Below are positions 39,777 to 52,476 of a stretch of DNA of 64,000 nt, in pieces. Position numbers and translations under genes: made by a program. This DNA is from Pyronema omphalodes (Eukaryota > Ascomycota > Pezizomycetes > Pezizales > Pyronemataceae). Below the pieces are notes generated by a model. That model made no database searches and was not told where the DNA came from. It saw nothing but the letters and a program-made list of their open reading frames with translations. The stretch covers positions 1 to 64,000 of the forward strand of contig JAJJXM010000051.1 in assembly GCA_024516155.1 (NCBI GenBank). Direction: 5' to 3'. Numbering within the stretch: position 1 is the stretch's first letter; every line of letters begins with the position of its first letter.

Positions 39777-41394
39777 ATGGCTACCGTCGGACAGAAGCCG
39801 GCGCCTTTGTCGCAGACCCATCCTTTCACCTGCAACACCTGTCAGGTTGCTTTCAAAACCCACGAGGCTCAGCGAAATCACCACCACAGCGACTGGCAGT
39901 GAGTTGAATTCTTTGATTTGATTCTTGCCACACCTGATTGTGTTTTTGTGTTCTGACATTCTCAGTCAATACAATCTTAAGCGCAAGGTCGCCTCTCTTC
40001 CTCCGTTGTCGTCAGAGACTTTCTCCGAGAAGGTTCTTCACGCCCAGAAATCTACCCAGATTGAGAAGGACAGGGCTACCTTCGCAAAATCTTGCACTGC
40101 TTGCAACAAAACCTACTACTCTGAGAATGGATATATCAACCACATTGGGTCCTCTAAGCACCGTCAGAATGTTGCTGCTGCTCACACGAGCGCAATTCGT
40201 GCTGGTGGAAGCGGACAAACTCAAACTCTCGGCCGGAAACAGGATGACAAGGATGAGACTGAGAGTGTTGTAAGCTCTACATTCTCTATGGGAGAGCCCG
40301 TTTCTAAGGAGGAGCCCGTCAGCGAGCTTGCTGCAGGGGTCAAGAACCTCGCCGTTTCAAACGACTCTACATCCACCCCATTGGAGACAGCTGAAAAGTC
40401 TGAGGCTGGAGAGAAGGAGGGAGAGGAGAAGGAGGACGACAACGACCAACTCGCCCTCCCATTAGAGGCCTGTTTGTTCTGCCCATACGTTTCACCATCT
40501 CTTGCCCTCAACGTCAGCCACATGACCAAAGCCCACGGCCTCTTCATTCCCGAATCTAAATACCTCGTTGACCTGCCCGGCCTCATCACATATCTTGGCC
40601 AGAAGCTCGTCTACGGAAACCAGTGCTTGTACTGTAACAAGACCAAGGGAGGACTTGAGGGAATCCGTACTCACATGCAAGACAAGGGACACACTATGCT
40701 TGGATTCGAGACCGAGGAGCAACAGATTGAGCTTGGACAATACTACGATTTCCGTTCGACCTATTCCGACGGCGAGGACAGTGGGGAATCAGATGAGGAG
40801 TGGGAAGACGAGGAAGGAGAGGAGGGAGAAGCTGGAGATGGTGAAGGTGAAGGCTGGGAAACCGACTCGGACACCTCTGTCGACAGTGCTCAACTCGGAG
40901 CCATCCCTCTCGATCGCGAAGGACGTCGTGCCCGTGGTGCAGCCCATAAAATGCAAGATGGATTCCATTCCCATGCACACTCTGCAGTTTACCACGATGA
41001 ATACGAATTGCACCTTCCCTCCGGTCGTTCAGTTGGTCACAGATCTTTGGCGAGATTCTATAGACAGAACTTACGGGATCATCCCCTGCCGCCAGTTCGT
41101 CGTGCGGTTGATTACCGTGCTGCAAACGAGGTTGATGATGACGAGGAGGGTGGAGTTCGTGTCAATGACGACGGAACTGTAATGAACCGTCGTGAGAGAA
41201 GAGAGGAGGCTCGTGCTGTTGCAAGACGTGGTGAACTTGGTATGCTCGGTGCTACTGACTCCCAGAAGAAGGATGTTGCAAAGTTGCACAAGCTTGCTCA
41301 GGCAGATGAGGCTAGAGGAAGGAGAAGATTCGAGAGAGGTGTCAACAGACAGGCGAACTTCCAGAAGCATTACCGTGATCCTCTTCTACAGTAG
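39777..41394 (+). CDS. REI1: cytoplasmic 60S subunit biogenesis factor REI1 (zinc-finger protein)
   Basis: Two exons (39777-39898 and 39966-41394) with a 67-nt GTGAGT-AG intron that splits a His codon; 516 residues. Four C2H2-type fingers are visible: FTCNTCQVAFKTHEAQRNHH near the N-terminus, CTACNKTYYSENGYINH (about residue 82), CLFCPYVSPSLALNVSHM and CLYCNKTKGGLEGIRTHM in the middle. After the first finger comes the family signature YNLKRKVASLPPLS, and the C-terminus has the basic KHYRDPLLQ ending. An acidic stretch (DEEWEDEEGEEGEAGDGEGE) lies in between. REI1 acts late in 60S maturation, helping release and recycle export factors such as Arx1 and probing the exit tunnel. Confidence 0.93.
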
Positions 41395-41844
41395 ATGTAC
41401 AGATTTTTTCTTTTTTTCTTTTTCTCTTTCTTTAAAAGTTTGTTTTTTTTATGGGTGTCGTCGGCCAAATCACTTGGTGGGGGGTTTTACGCTTTTTACG
41501 CCTTTTTTTTCTTTTTTTTTTTGTGTCTGCTTGTTTACTTAGGAGTTCGTGATTTCAATGGCATGCTGTTACGACTTGACTTTAGCTTGCATTTTGAGCT
41601 TGAGATTTGTGCTTGAGCTTGAAAGACTTGTATGATGTTTTTATCCCAGTGATGTCGTTTAGATAATGACAATTATGACATGCACCATTCCAGTGTACAT
41701 ACTTATACCGTTATATCTATGCCTTAAATATCATCCTCCTTCCTCCTTCCCTTCTTCTCCCGTGCATGTTCAACTTCTCGTTGAGATATCTCTCTCTTTG
41801 TTAATTTATCCTATCCACTCCTATGTATATATATAACCAACTCC

Positions 41845-41883
<39 letters not shown>

Positions 41884-42054
41884 GGGGGGGGGGGGGGGGG
41901 ATTTGTATTGATATAGAATAATGGAGATTGGATTTGGATGGGTTATATGGAATAATGGAAATCTGGGATGTTTTCTTGTAATGGCATGTTGGTATGTGGA
42001 TATGGGTTGTGGGGGTTAGTTTACGTGGGATGGATTGGGTGGGGAGATAGAGAT

Positions 42055-42198
42055 GGATATGGATATGGATATGGATATGGATATGGATATGGATATGGAT
42101 ATGGATATGGATATGGATATGGATATGGATATGGATATGGATATGGATATGGATATGGATATGGATATGGATATGGATATGGATATGGATATGGATAT
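42055..42198 (+). repeat. hexanucleotide array (GGATAT), about 24 units
   Basis: An uninterrupted GGATAT series of about 144 bp, followed by three degenerate GGGTTGATAT units. It lies about 0.65 kb beyond the REI1 stop. Confidence 0.95.
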
Positions 42199-42248
42199 GG
42201 GTTGATATGGGTTGATATGGGTTGGAGGGGTTGGATGGATTGGGTGGG

Positions 42249-42300
42249 GAGATAGAGATAGAGATAGAGATAGAGATAGAGATGGAGATGGAGATAGAGA
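42249..42300 (+). repeat. (GAGATA)-type array, about 8 units
   Basis: GAGATA units with two GAGATG variants, separated from the GGATAT array by about 50 bp. Confidence 0.9.
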
Positions 42301-44170
42301 TTACAGCTATTGGAACGGTATCTACTTGGAGAGTGCTTGGAGGTTCATTAGGCACGGTGTGTTCTATGGTGAACATATGGGATCACGATATGGTAACAGA
42401 ATACATAGCCGTAACTTCAGAGGAAACTTAGGGTTAAGGGTCCTGTAGGAGCTGGGCAGTAATGATTACTAAATTTATGTACGGATGTTTGGTGGTTTGG
42501 TGGTTTTGTTGTCTTGGCATTTGCTCTGGTATTGGTGGGGGGGGGGGGGGGTGGTATGGGGGTATGTATACATACGTAGCTCGCATCGGAATTGTGTTGG
42601 TATATACATGTTGGTCGAGGAATCGAGAAAATCAATATCAGCTCTCGTCGGTTACAGAGTTATAGAGTTACAGTGGCAGATTCACTGAAACCGTATGTAG
42701 GCGAGGAAAGGCGAGTCGGAGCGGTATAGTAAAAGGTTTAGACTATAAGAGAAACAGTTGGGCTCACTGTGCTGTAGTTTATCTATCTATCTATCAGATT
42801 ATATCTAGCTATGTAGGTACTGTATTATTGTATCACTGTATGTAGATACATACCCGTCACTCGCCCCAGAAATAAACCTACATGATACCATCTCACCCTC
42901 CACCCCACATCCCCATTATTCTTCCTCTTCCTCTTTCCGAAACCGAGACCGGTTTTTGGTATCTATGTATGGATGGATGTATGTTTATCCCACCTCAGAA
43001 TTCGGCATCCTTACTACATACCTCGCCACTCGCCGGTTTCTTGTCAAACTTTTGAATTTAGTTATGGTATATGGTGTATGGTGTATGGTGTATGGTGGAT
43101 TCGAATTGATAAGAATATGTACACTCAACATGTAGTTTGTATATATGTATATATGTATATGTAGTTTGTATTCCCCTCGAGGCTTCAAAAAGTGGTGTAT
43201 TCCATTGATAAGTACACTGTAAATGTAGTTTGTATTCCTCGCGGCTGAAAAAAGCCATCCCGTTCATACATACTTGTGTACATATGTATCAATTCAGCTA
43301 TGTACCACGGGCTTGCAGAGCTTGCAGGAAATTCATGAAGGGTGCAATAGGTCCACGTCATGCTCAAATTATCAGTCTCCGATATGTATGATACTTCTAT
43401 ACGCCGAAACCATGTCGGAAACCAAGATGCTATGGTTATGGTTATTATAGCCACAGCTCGGCTATTTTGTGTACCTGAAAAGAAGGTCGATTTGGATCGC
43501 CTTTAACTTCCTTCAAGTTCCCTGGACCCCCCCCCCCCCCCCCCCCCACCCCCCCGGTGCTAAAGTGGTGATAGTGTGGGATATGTAGTGGGATATAGGC
43601 ACAGTAGCACCATACATAGTGGTCTGTGCGGCTGCAGCAACGCCAACAACAGCTGGATGTAGATCCGGGCTTTTCTTTTTTGTCTGGCCTCTTCTTGTGG
43701 GCTTTCCCTATATTGCGATAAATGCTCGGTTGTTACCAGGTCAGGTTAGCTGATGTCCTCAACTATGATGTCCTCGGTTCGAAAAACGATATGGTGAACA
43801 GATAAAACCTCAAAAATAATGGGAAACAAATGAAAAACAATTGCTATTGCTATTGCGATCTGTGGTTTTTTGTAATTTGTAATTTATTGTTTGATGATGG
43901 TGATTATAATGTTTCCAGTGTTCAGTGTCCACTGCAATCCAATCCAGAGATATCTTCGTCCAACCAACAGTGATGTGCTTCCTTCTAAGTCCACCTGCAT
44001 ACATAGTCTCCAGAGTTGTTCAGCTTCTAGCCCTAAGTCATTTTGGGCTCGTCGTCTAGGGCTCAGCTTCGCTCTTAAAGTTAACCAGTTACCAACTCGT
44101 CGCTCTAGCCCGCCATGCCCGCTTTCGCGAGATTTCGTACCACGGAACTTCCCTCTCCAGTTATGTACTA

Positions 44171-44272
44171 CCGGGCTGTTACCGGGCTGCCGTTGAGCTA
44201 TCGCCGGGCTGTCCAACGGGCTTTCAACGGGCTTTCGACGGGCTATCGACGGGCTATCGCCGGGCTGTCGCC
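44171..44272 (+). repeat. 12-bp minisatellite with CGGGCT core
   Basis: About eight degenerate units of the form CGGGCT(A/G/T)TC(G/A)(A/C)C. It is open in several frames, giving an artefactual GDSP/VESP-rich peptide on the minus strand. Confidence 0.75.
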
Positions 44273-44663
44273 GAGTCTCCTCACAACTTCTCCTCCCTGG
44301 TCTCCCCAACTGGCTGGTCCTCTCATGGTCCGCACCTCCGCACACAGATGCCCGGCTCGCAGCCGCCTGCATATTTATAGTTTAGAGTGGCTCTAGTCCA
44401 CCGCAGCATTATCGCGAGGAGTAGCAATTTTTGGGCTGGGAAATCCTGCCCCTGACATGAAGACCTAAGCATGAGGGCCAAAGCATAGACATAGCGGTCA
44501 CTCTAGACACCGCCGGTGGTGGTAGAACAGTTAGAGAGGATCTTACCAACTATTCCATCACTGCTGCTACCGAAAAATATTCTTTTTTGCCAAAGGAAAA
44601 AAAATATACCCTCCTAATTCTCGTTTTTTTTTTCTACCCTCCGAGCTCCTCTCCTGTCAAGTG

Positions 44664-47600
44664 ATGTTTGCAAGAGTCCCCTCAGCTTCATACCCTCAGT
44701 TTCAGGCCGAAGCCCCTCGCAATCGGCAAGCTTACTTCGAAGACTTTATCACCGCTTCTGACGACGAAGATATCGACGACGAACCTACCGGTGTTGATGA
44801 TGATACCTCCCCGCTATCACGAGACGCGTCAAGGAAATCAGTACATTCGTATCGTTTAAAGGCGCCGGTGGAATTCAACGCGACTCGCAATGGAATGAAT
44901 GGCTCTATTAGAGCGCGTCAAGCTTCCCAGCGATACCAACGGGGTAGTGATGACGCCTCTGACCTTCGTGCCTCTTCATCTGGCGAGCCTAGTGATCCTA
45001 CTGAGTCGGCCAGTGATATGAGTGACAGTGGTCGACAGCCTAGGAAGCGTAGAGTGAGGTCGAAGGGAAAAAATAATGTAAGTTGTTTTTTTTTTAGGGC
45101 CCTTAATCATAACACTCAATTGGAAACAAATTACATGGGATGGCTTGGTTAATGTGGAATTGCAGGGTTGCAACCATTTTCGACTACCTAACGATACAAC
45201 CGCTTGCGAATGTTGTCTCCACCGTTGCGATGACCATGCCGTCCGTCTCAATTCCTCGCCAAAGGGTCTCGATACTCTCCTTTACAAGCTTACGAATATG
45301 ATCGAAACTGGAGCGCTTAGTAGTCCTGTTCGGAATCCCGACATGATTACAGCAGCCGATATGCAAAGCTCCGGCCCGTCGAATCCCTCTCGGAAACAAA
45401 CTGCGGAATTGGAAGAGCTTCGTACGGCAGAATTGAGAAGATTACATGCATTGGAAGATAGTATCCAGCAACAGCAATTGGTTGAGTTGCAAAGACTACG
45501 GAAAATTGAAGATGATTACATCAAGGAGCTACAGGGAGAAGTTGCTAGATTTCGTGCGGCGGAAAAACAAAGGTCCTCAGAAACTGCTTCTGGAAATAAT
45601 TCTAACCATGCTCCCTCACAAAGTCAGGTGATTGGTGAACCTGGCCCAATGATTAATACTACAGCTATTCCAAAGGTGCCGAATTTCCAATATATTGAAA
45701 CGGCACCGAGTCCGGTTCATCCGAGTGACGACTATGGACACTATGGGGCAAGAAGGCTAAATAGTGTGAGAAGAGAAGGAGCGGTTAATACTTTCTACTG
45801 TTGGTTGACTTTTTACTTGCTTTCATCGGTTTCGGAAACAACGAATTATATCCCGAAAATCTTGGGGTTTAAGCCAGCTTTGGATGAAACGGGCGTCTCT
45901 TACACTGAATGTCCGGATGCGTTTATTTTGAACCAGGGACTCGACAACTCAAAAATGTCTGTACTTGCGGATAAGAGCTTTGGAAATATGATTACAGTTA
46001 TTTCCAGGCTTCTAGTCTGTGAAGAAGCATTGAAGGAACGGGGTTACAACTACTCGCAGCATACGGCATTCTTCTTGATTCATGAGGAATTGGATCAAAT
46101 GACAATTGAAGAGCTAGTTGAGGATAGTGCAGCGACTGATAGGCCTCGTCACATGAAGATTCCAAAGAACATTTGCTCAGCAGGAACCATCGAATCAGTA
46201 CTCGACCGTGAAGGCTTAGAATACATCGAAACGGAAAGTCAATTCATAATCCAAGGAGTTTTATCAATGGAGGCCATTACGACTATTCTGGATTATTCAA
46301 ACCACAACCTCACATTTTTCGAATCAGTCCAAGCCTTCGCAGGATGCCAAGTCGTCACCCATCTCAGAACCGACCAAACAGAACTTCTATTAACACCCCG
46401 AGGATCCTTCGATGCCCAAGAGGTTATTGAACTTGGCCTTCAGCCTATGTCTTGCAACGATGTAAACCATCCCCCATGATTCCCGCAAGGACTATCGACA
46501 GATATTAACACCCAATCAGGAGGAATTCGATACCTGGATGTTCTGTGAAGAAGAACCAGATATCTCTGAAATCATCGAAACACTAAAAACTATCGGTCTA
46601 TGCTCTACCGACGATGTCGTATCCCACCAAGACGGTCCCGCCCTGAAAACTACCGAAGATCTTGGCCATGACCTCAATTTGCAAACTCAACTTATGAACG
46701 CTCGTCCGTTCACTCGATCCGGCCCTGTTAATCGCTTTCATAGCTCCTTCTCTGGCTCTGTTAAATGGTCCCCGAAATCAGGTGGTGTTAACTCTATGGG
46801 TAGAGTTATGCCTAACCGTCCCGTTGATCCAAAGGTCCCTGTGTTCCAGATCTTCCCCGCCGCTCATAATTCTCACCCTGGAAACTCCGGTCCTTACCCA
46901 TCGTCTGATGAGTTTGCTGGACCCGTGGAAGAAGATTATGGTGACGAGGATGAAGAGAACTTCCGACCTCCTTGGGCCCCTGTGGATCTGCAACCTACCA
47001 ATGGAATTTTCACCAGCAACTTCACATTCCCTTCTCCGCCGAGACAGATGAAGCCATCCTCTATGAACCAACCACCAGTTTGCAGCTACTTTTCACCTTC
47101 CGAGTCCAGTGCGGCTAGTGTCAAAAACAGAATGTCCGGAAGACTAGACGACATCTACGATGAAGAGGAGGAGCAGGAACCTACCACTTCAAAAGTATTA
47201 CAGCAAGTTGTCAGCGAATCTGGAAATGGTGCAAACATCGGAAAATGTATGGCTGATGAGGGCTTCGAGGATGTCACCAATTATTTGAAAGCTAGCCAAT
47301 CTCATCCCACACCAGCAGATCAACTTCAACCTAACTCCCAGGAAAACACCACCAAAGATAAAGCAAAACTAAGCGTTATCGTCCCGGATTCAACTAAGCA
47401 TATCAATGACGAAATGTTATCTCCTGCCATCATGCCACTGAAGCTAAAGAAGCGTAACACCTATGTCAGTAACATGGGAGATGACGACATCACACCTACC
47501 AATAATAAAGGCCATCTTCATGAACTAAATGGTTCTACTGTTGCTTCTACATCCGGCTTTGAATCCTGGAGGAAACAGAAGTCAAATGCTGGCTCCCGTG

Positions 47601-48753
47601 TCGTTTCTGCGGCATTCTATGAATCTGCAACTGCGATTGGATCGATGGTGGATTCGTCATTGGCTTCACCTAGACTGCCGCCTAAGACTCCTCATCCAAG
47701 ATCTGCATTCCCTATGTTGGGTATGTCTGGTGCTAACTACCAGTTTCTGCACCAGAATAATGAAAAGGGTTTGCAAGTCGAGGGGAAACGAATCTCCTCG
47801 CTTCCTAGCGATTTGGGAAAACTTGGATCCCCCGTCGATTTACCACCTATCAGAAGATCGAGAGTTGAAAGTCGGAATGAGAAGAGACATGTTTCGCAAC
47901 CATTACCGGCTGGAAAACAATACAAGACGGAGATGAAGAAATTGTCGAAAATTGCGGATATTTATCGACCGGTTAACCAGCCCTCGAAACGAGAACCGGT
48001 AAAGGAAGATACGGTGTTTGTATCAGTTCTGGTTAAGGATAGAACTTCTACACATCTTTACAGGATTAGTTTACAAGAGAATGAATCGGATGATATGGAT
48101 CTTTCTTTGAGACTTTCCGAAAGCTATTATGGAATTCGCGGTTGGTATAAACAGCTTCTTTTCAAGGGTATTACGGATGTCAAAACTGTCCATGTAAGCT
48201 TGTTTTCCCCCATTTATCCAACTTGGAATAATTTATTGATATGCAATAGTACGAAATGCTACCCCTCCCTTACAAAACCCAACCAGAATACTTCAACTCG
48301 ACACTTTCTTACACCCCCATCAGCACCCCCATCAACTTCGTCCCCGGTCAAGGCGCTATCAATAACCTTCTATCCCTTCTAAAACACCCTCGAAACGCAA
48401 ACAAAGAAACCAAATGGCTTTCCTGGGTCGGAGGACTCCAAGGATCTCGCCCCGTCAGGAAGCAACGACGAACACACAATGGACCTGTGTTGTCGACGGA
48501 GGTTTATGAGCCCAGTCTAGACACTTTGAAGGGAGTTGGATTGTTATTGGTAGAAGGATGGGATGTGGCGAAGATTTTCATCACTTTGATCGGATTAGTA
48601 TCGATGAGTATCATGGCGGCTACTGCGTTGGCAGTGGTTAAAAAGGATCTTGAGACAGCGGTATCAGTGGGACAGAATGGAGTTATTGGAGCGGTTGGAT
48701 TGGTGGCGGTTTTGGTAGGGGTGACGGTATTGGATGGTGTTTTGGAGTGTTGA
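44664..48753 (+). CDS. large fungus-type protein of unknown function with coiled coil and two C-terminal membrane segments
   Basis: ATG 44664. Exon 1 (44664-45077) is acidic/Ser-rich with a basic end (GRQPRKRRVRSKGK). A GTAAGT intron ends at 45165; exon 2 (45166 to about 46461) starts with a Cys/His-rich patch (GCNHFRLPNDTTACECCLHR) and a coiled coil (AELRRLHALEDSIQQQQLVE). Exon 3 (about 46502-48193) begins ILTPNQEEFDTWMFCEEEPD and is long, Ser/Pro-rich and mostly disordered. Exon 4 (48250-48753) follows a 56-nt GTAAGC intron and carries two hydrophobic segments (IFITLIGLVSMSIMAATALA and IGAVGLVAVLVGVTVL). The exon 2/3 junction is the weak point: exon 2 meets a stop at 46479, and only a 40-nt GTAAAC...CAG intron restores the frame, so two adjacent genes are possible. 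I do not recognise the family. The membrane tail suggests an anchored protein. Confidence 0.7.
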
Positions 48754-49447
48754 GGGGCTTTGTAATACGGAGGAAGTGTGGTAAGGAGTTGGTTAGGCGT
48801 ATATATATGATTTTGAAATGATTTTTGTAATGATAGATAGATGACACTTTTTTTTTATAATAGGTAGATAATGGTTTAATGTTTAAATGACGCCACTAAA
48901 ATTAATTATTTACCTGTGTTTTTTTTGTCTCTTTGGCTTATGATCTCATTCTGAACGTCGATGGTGACCTCATTTGAAACCCAGGAACGGGTATGCACAA
49001 ACGATTAAAATGCGAGAAGCACCCCTACTAGTTCTGTTGACTATTAACATCAGGCACCCCGAATTTGCTACTTCCCGCAGTGCAAACAAGCACTCCGCCC
49101 ATCCACCCCTCCCCAGTTTTCTGGAATAAGTAAAAAGCAAACACACCCCGCATGTTTCCACAACATCGTTCCAGACAAACACGAAATACGTCCCCAAAAA
49201 CGAATCATTGTTCAACAATCCTGCAGCACCCGCAGCGCCCACCTCCCTGGCTACCATTACTTCTGCTATCCTCAAACACCGGTCATGCTCGGTTATAAAG
49301 ACCCCCTAGATCTCCCCAGGAACTGTCTGTATTTCCCTTCTTCATCCTTTCTCTGGAAACTTCCGAAAATACAATAGATACGATACGATACGATATAGTA
49401 AATAGCCAAAGCCTATCAGCTAGTCAACGGAACGGAATCATACAAAT
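48754..49447. other. intergenic (0.7 kb)
   Basis: 3' flank of the large protein gene and promoter region of the Myb-like gene. A GATACGATAC repeat occurs at about 49378-49396. No gene is recognised. Confidence 0.4.
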
Positions 49448-50540
49448 ATGCCTATGCAGTGGAATGATCAAGCTGATGCGAGGGTATGTTGTTTTATTCT
49501 CACTTCGTCTTCTCTTGTCTTACGCACCATTAACCCGTTCTAATTCTCATTCCCATTCCTTTTACTCAAAGTTAAATTATACTATCACTCTACTTGCCTA
49601 TATTGTTTTTGACCTACAGTTCCTTATGTCTTTATATCCCTTCATCATTTCCCTCCTCCGCTCCTTCACTTCACATTACTCGACCCTTCATCTTATCCAC
49701 TCCCCCTAATTCCCCTCCCTTATCTCAATCCCCACCCCTCATCATACCCATAAACTTAACTAACCCCCTCCCCAGCTCTTCGCCAACGTCCTCAAACTCC
49801 ACGTCGTCAAGCTCGACTATGCCCAACTGGCCAAAGCCATGGGCAACGGCGTAACCCCCAAAGCCATCTCCCACCGCATCGCCAAGATCAAAGACAAAGC
49901 AAATGCATACGTGAAAGCGAATCCCTACGCCTTCGACGATCTCGGTAGCGGCAAAAAGTCAGGAAAAAAGGGTGTGAAAGGTACTGGCATGAAAATCGGA
50001 ACGGGACTAAAGCGGAAAATTAATGATATGGATGATGATGATGATGGCTTGGTTAAGAAGGAGGTTAAGATGGAAGTTATGGAGGGGGAGGAAATGGCGA
50101 TTGAGGGAATGAATGGAATGGAAGAGGGGAGTGCATATGCTGCTGCTACAGAAGAGGGGTTGAGGGATGGGGATATCATGAATGGTGTTGGAGATGGCGA
50201 TTCTATGAGGAGGGCTCAGGATTTGTTGGTCGGAAGAGCGACGTTGACAGAAGAGCAACGGGTGTGGGCATTGAGAGAGGGGGGGTATTTACGATGTGGG
50301 AATGAGACTGCGGCAGTAGCGGAGGAAGAAACGCAGGTTCAGATGGAGGCTGTTCAAACAAAGGCTTTTCAACTGGAAGTTTGTGAACCGTTGATGAAGC
50401 AATCGGAACCAGAACCTGTACCAAAACCAGCACCAGAACCAGCACCAGTGGACATAGGGATGGCTAATAATGGGACAAGTATGGTTTTAGTTATGGAGAA
50501 TGCGTCTGTAGTTGATAGTCTTAGTGGGAGCTCATCATAA
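49448..50540 (+). CDS. small Myb/SANT-like fungal protein
   Basis: Exon 1 (49448-49483) encodes MPMQWNDQADAR. A 292-nt GTATGT intron ends at 49775; exon 2 (49776-50540) continues LFANVLKLHVVKLDYAQLAK and AMGNGVTPKAISHRIAKIKD; total about 266 residues. The first 50 residues fit the short Myb-like helix pattern common in filamentous ascomycete proteins (W..., L-x2-V-L, Y-x2-L-A, A-I-x-H-R-I). After it come Lys-rich and acidic stretches (KRKINDMDDDDDG) and a Glu/Pro-rich repeat (EPEPVPKPAPEPAP). It is probably a nuclear DNA- or chromatin-binding protein; the target is unknown. The intron is unusually long for this window and pyrimidine-rich. Confidence 0.75.
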
Positions 50541-51316
50541 GTGATGATGATGATCCTCCAGGGGGGAAGGTGTTTTCTTGGTTTCTTGTTTATCTTTATG
50601 TTTATTTATGTTTTTTGTTTGGAGTTAATCTGGGGAATGTCGTAGATTTTTGAACACAGGGCTGGATTTTTTTTTGTCCTCTCTCGTTTCTCGTTTGTAT
50701 TAGAACTTTGATGAGAGCGTCTAGGGTCATTATGCCTGGACACATGTAACCAAAAGTTTCATTCAGCCCTATATTTCTGGCGCTATAAAGATATGCGGAA
50801 TAATTATATTTGATGTCATGTGCATCCTGTTGGTGCTTTAAAATGTGTACTTGGGCCAATGATTTGGACGTCTACAGTCAACAAAAATGATAGCATACCG
50901 CCTAAAACAGAAACATGGCATGAGAACCACATAAGACGGTAATAACGGCCGAATATTAACAGGGAATTAGAGACGTTTTTGTATGCAATACAACTAATTC
51001 CGCAACTGGGACATATCAGTGACAGAAATCGAAATATTGCACTGCACAGAAATATCGACCAAGTTGTATAAGCTTAGCGGGAAAATGAGACATAAATCAC
51101 AACTTTCGAGAATCACAGGGACAATTCAAAAATGAGGCACAGTAATCGGTGTAAGATATCTCCAATACAGAATGCATAGATGCTTCGTAATTATCACATT
51201 ATCCCACGCTCCCGAAAGAAAAAAATCCAGAACACCCAATTTGAACCCAAGAACCCATGCTTTTATTTTTGCTTGAGAAATACAGCGACCAGTGAACAAG
51301 AGAGGAAACGAGACAT
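50541..51316. other. intergenic between convergent genes
   Basis: 3' flanks of the Myb-like gene (plus) and RPL5 (minus). T-rich; no gene is recognised. Confidence 0.4.
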
Positions 51317-52476
51317 TTAAGCGGCAAGCTCCTTGATCTTGGCCTGGACGTTGGCGCGGCGCTGCTCGCGGGTGAGCTTCTTGGAGCGGTACTTCTGGGA
51401 CTCGGACTTCCAGTAGGCGGCGTCCTTCTTCTCTCCCTCAGCGGGAAGGTTGGGGTTCTCACGGATCTTAGCGTGAGCCTCCTCGTACATCTCCTCGAGT
51501 CCATCGGCTAGTGGAAAGTTAGTGTGAAAAATGAAAAATTAGGGGGGGAAATTATTTACCCTCAAGACCGTCCTCGATGTACTGCTGGAACTGAGACTTG
51601 TAGCGCTCCTCGTCGTCATCGGCGAGGGTCTCCATGTACTCAGCGACGTGTCCTCCGAAGATGTACTTGCGGAGAGTCTCAGCGTCGAGCTCCTTGGCCT
51701 CAATGTCCCATCCAGGGAAACGAGACTCGGAGTGGGGGATCAAAAGTCCTCCGTCGGAAGCTCCCTTCATGGCTCCGAAAACACGGGCACCAGTGGAAGT
51801 ACGGTGAAGACCAACGTCGAGGTTGGCCTTGAAGGGGCGGCGCTCCTCTCCGTCGATCTCAGCAGCCTCGGTGAGCTTGAACTCTCCGTCAACCTCCTCA
51901 ACACCGGCGAAGTCACCGTCAAGGCCGAGCTTGGTAAGAGTGCGGCGGGCGAGAAGGAGACCGGTGGCGTAAGCGGCAGCCCAGTTGGTGAGACCGTGCT
52001 TGATTCCGTAGCGGGGAAGCTCGTGGGAGTAGGCAGCGGCGAAGACCTTGTCACCGATGATCTCGGAGGTGACGATTTGGCAGATCACCTGTAAAGATAG
52101 GCCGCAACATTAGCCCTCCTCCATTCACTATTTATACTCTGGACATTTCTGCCACTGTGAGGCAATGCGAATGCTTGAGGTTCAGGGCAATGCGCATTGC
52201 AACAAGAGACTGTCGATTTGGACGGGGGAACGTACATCGCGGTTGGTGAAGCGGACGACGAGACGGTACTTGGGGGCGTTGTACTTGTTCTTCGCCTGGG
52301 TGATCAAACGCTTACGGGCGTAGTAGTCGGTCTTTCCCTCTCTTCTTCTGCGGTACTTGGTCTGGTACCGGGAGAAGTAGGCGCTGGACTTGACGAGCTT
52401 GGTGAAAGGCTGTACATCAATCAGTTCTCTGTACTCGATATTTCGAGATATTCGAGGGATTGATTTTGCGTACCAT
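51317..52476 (-). CDS. RPL5: 60S ribosomal protein L5 (uL18)
   Basis: Four coding exons: only the ATG (52474-52476), then 52236-52409, 51560-52088 and 51317-51507; 298 residues. The introns (52410-52473, 52089-52235, 51508-51559) have GTACGC, GTACGT and GTAAAT donors. Exon 2 encodes [20 protein letters not shown] and [20 protein letters not shown]. Exon 3 has [24 protein letters not shown]-type [20 protein letters not shown] and [16 protein letters not shown]. Exon 4 ends [17 protein letters not shown]. uL18 binds 5S rRNA as part of the 5S RNP that is built into the large subunit and forms the central protuberance. It is divergent from RPS14 across 382 bp. Confidence 0.96.

Larger units (their letters stand above)
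41395..44663. other. gene-poor gap with dense simple repeats (3.3 kb)
   Basis: It contains a 33-T run at 41850-41882 directly followed by 18 G (41883-41900), a (GGATAT) array, a (GAGATA) array, poly-G at 42537-42551, a triplicated GTATGGTGT patch near 43068-43095, a 21-C run at 43527-43547 and a 12-bp minisatellite near 44171-44272. No frame with a domain was found; several long frames are only translations of these repeats. Confidence 0.6.

Noticed and set aside
41801..42376. 191-codon minus-strand frame rich in His-Ile repeats
   Set aside because: It is only the translation of the GGATAT array and flanking simple repeats; no start context, domain or splice support.
43884..44372. 162-codon minus-strand frame with GDSP/VESP repeats
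   Set aside because: The repeat part translates the CGGGCT minisatellite and the rest shows no family; not called as a gene.
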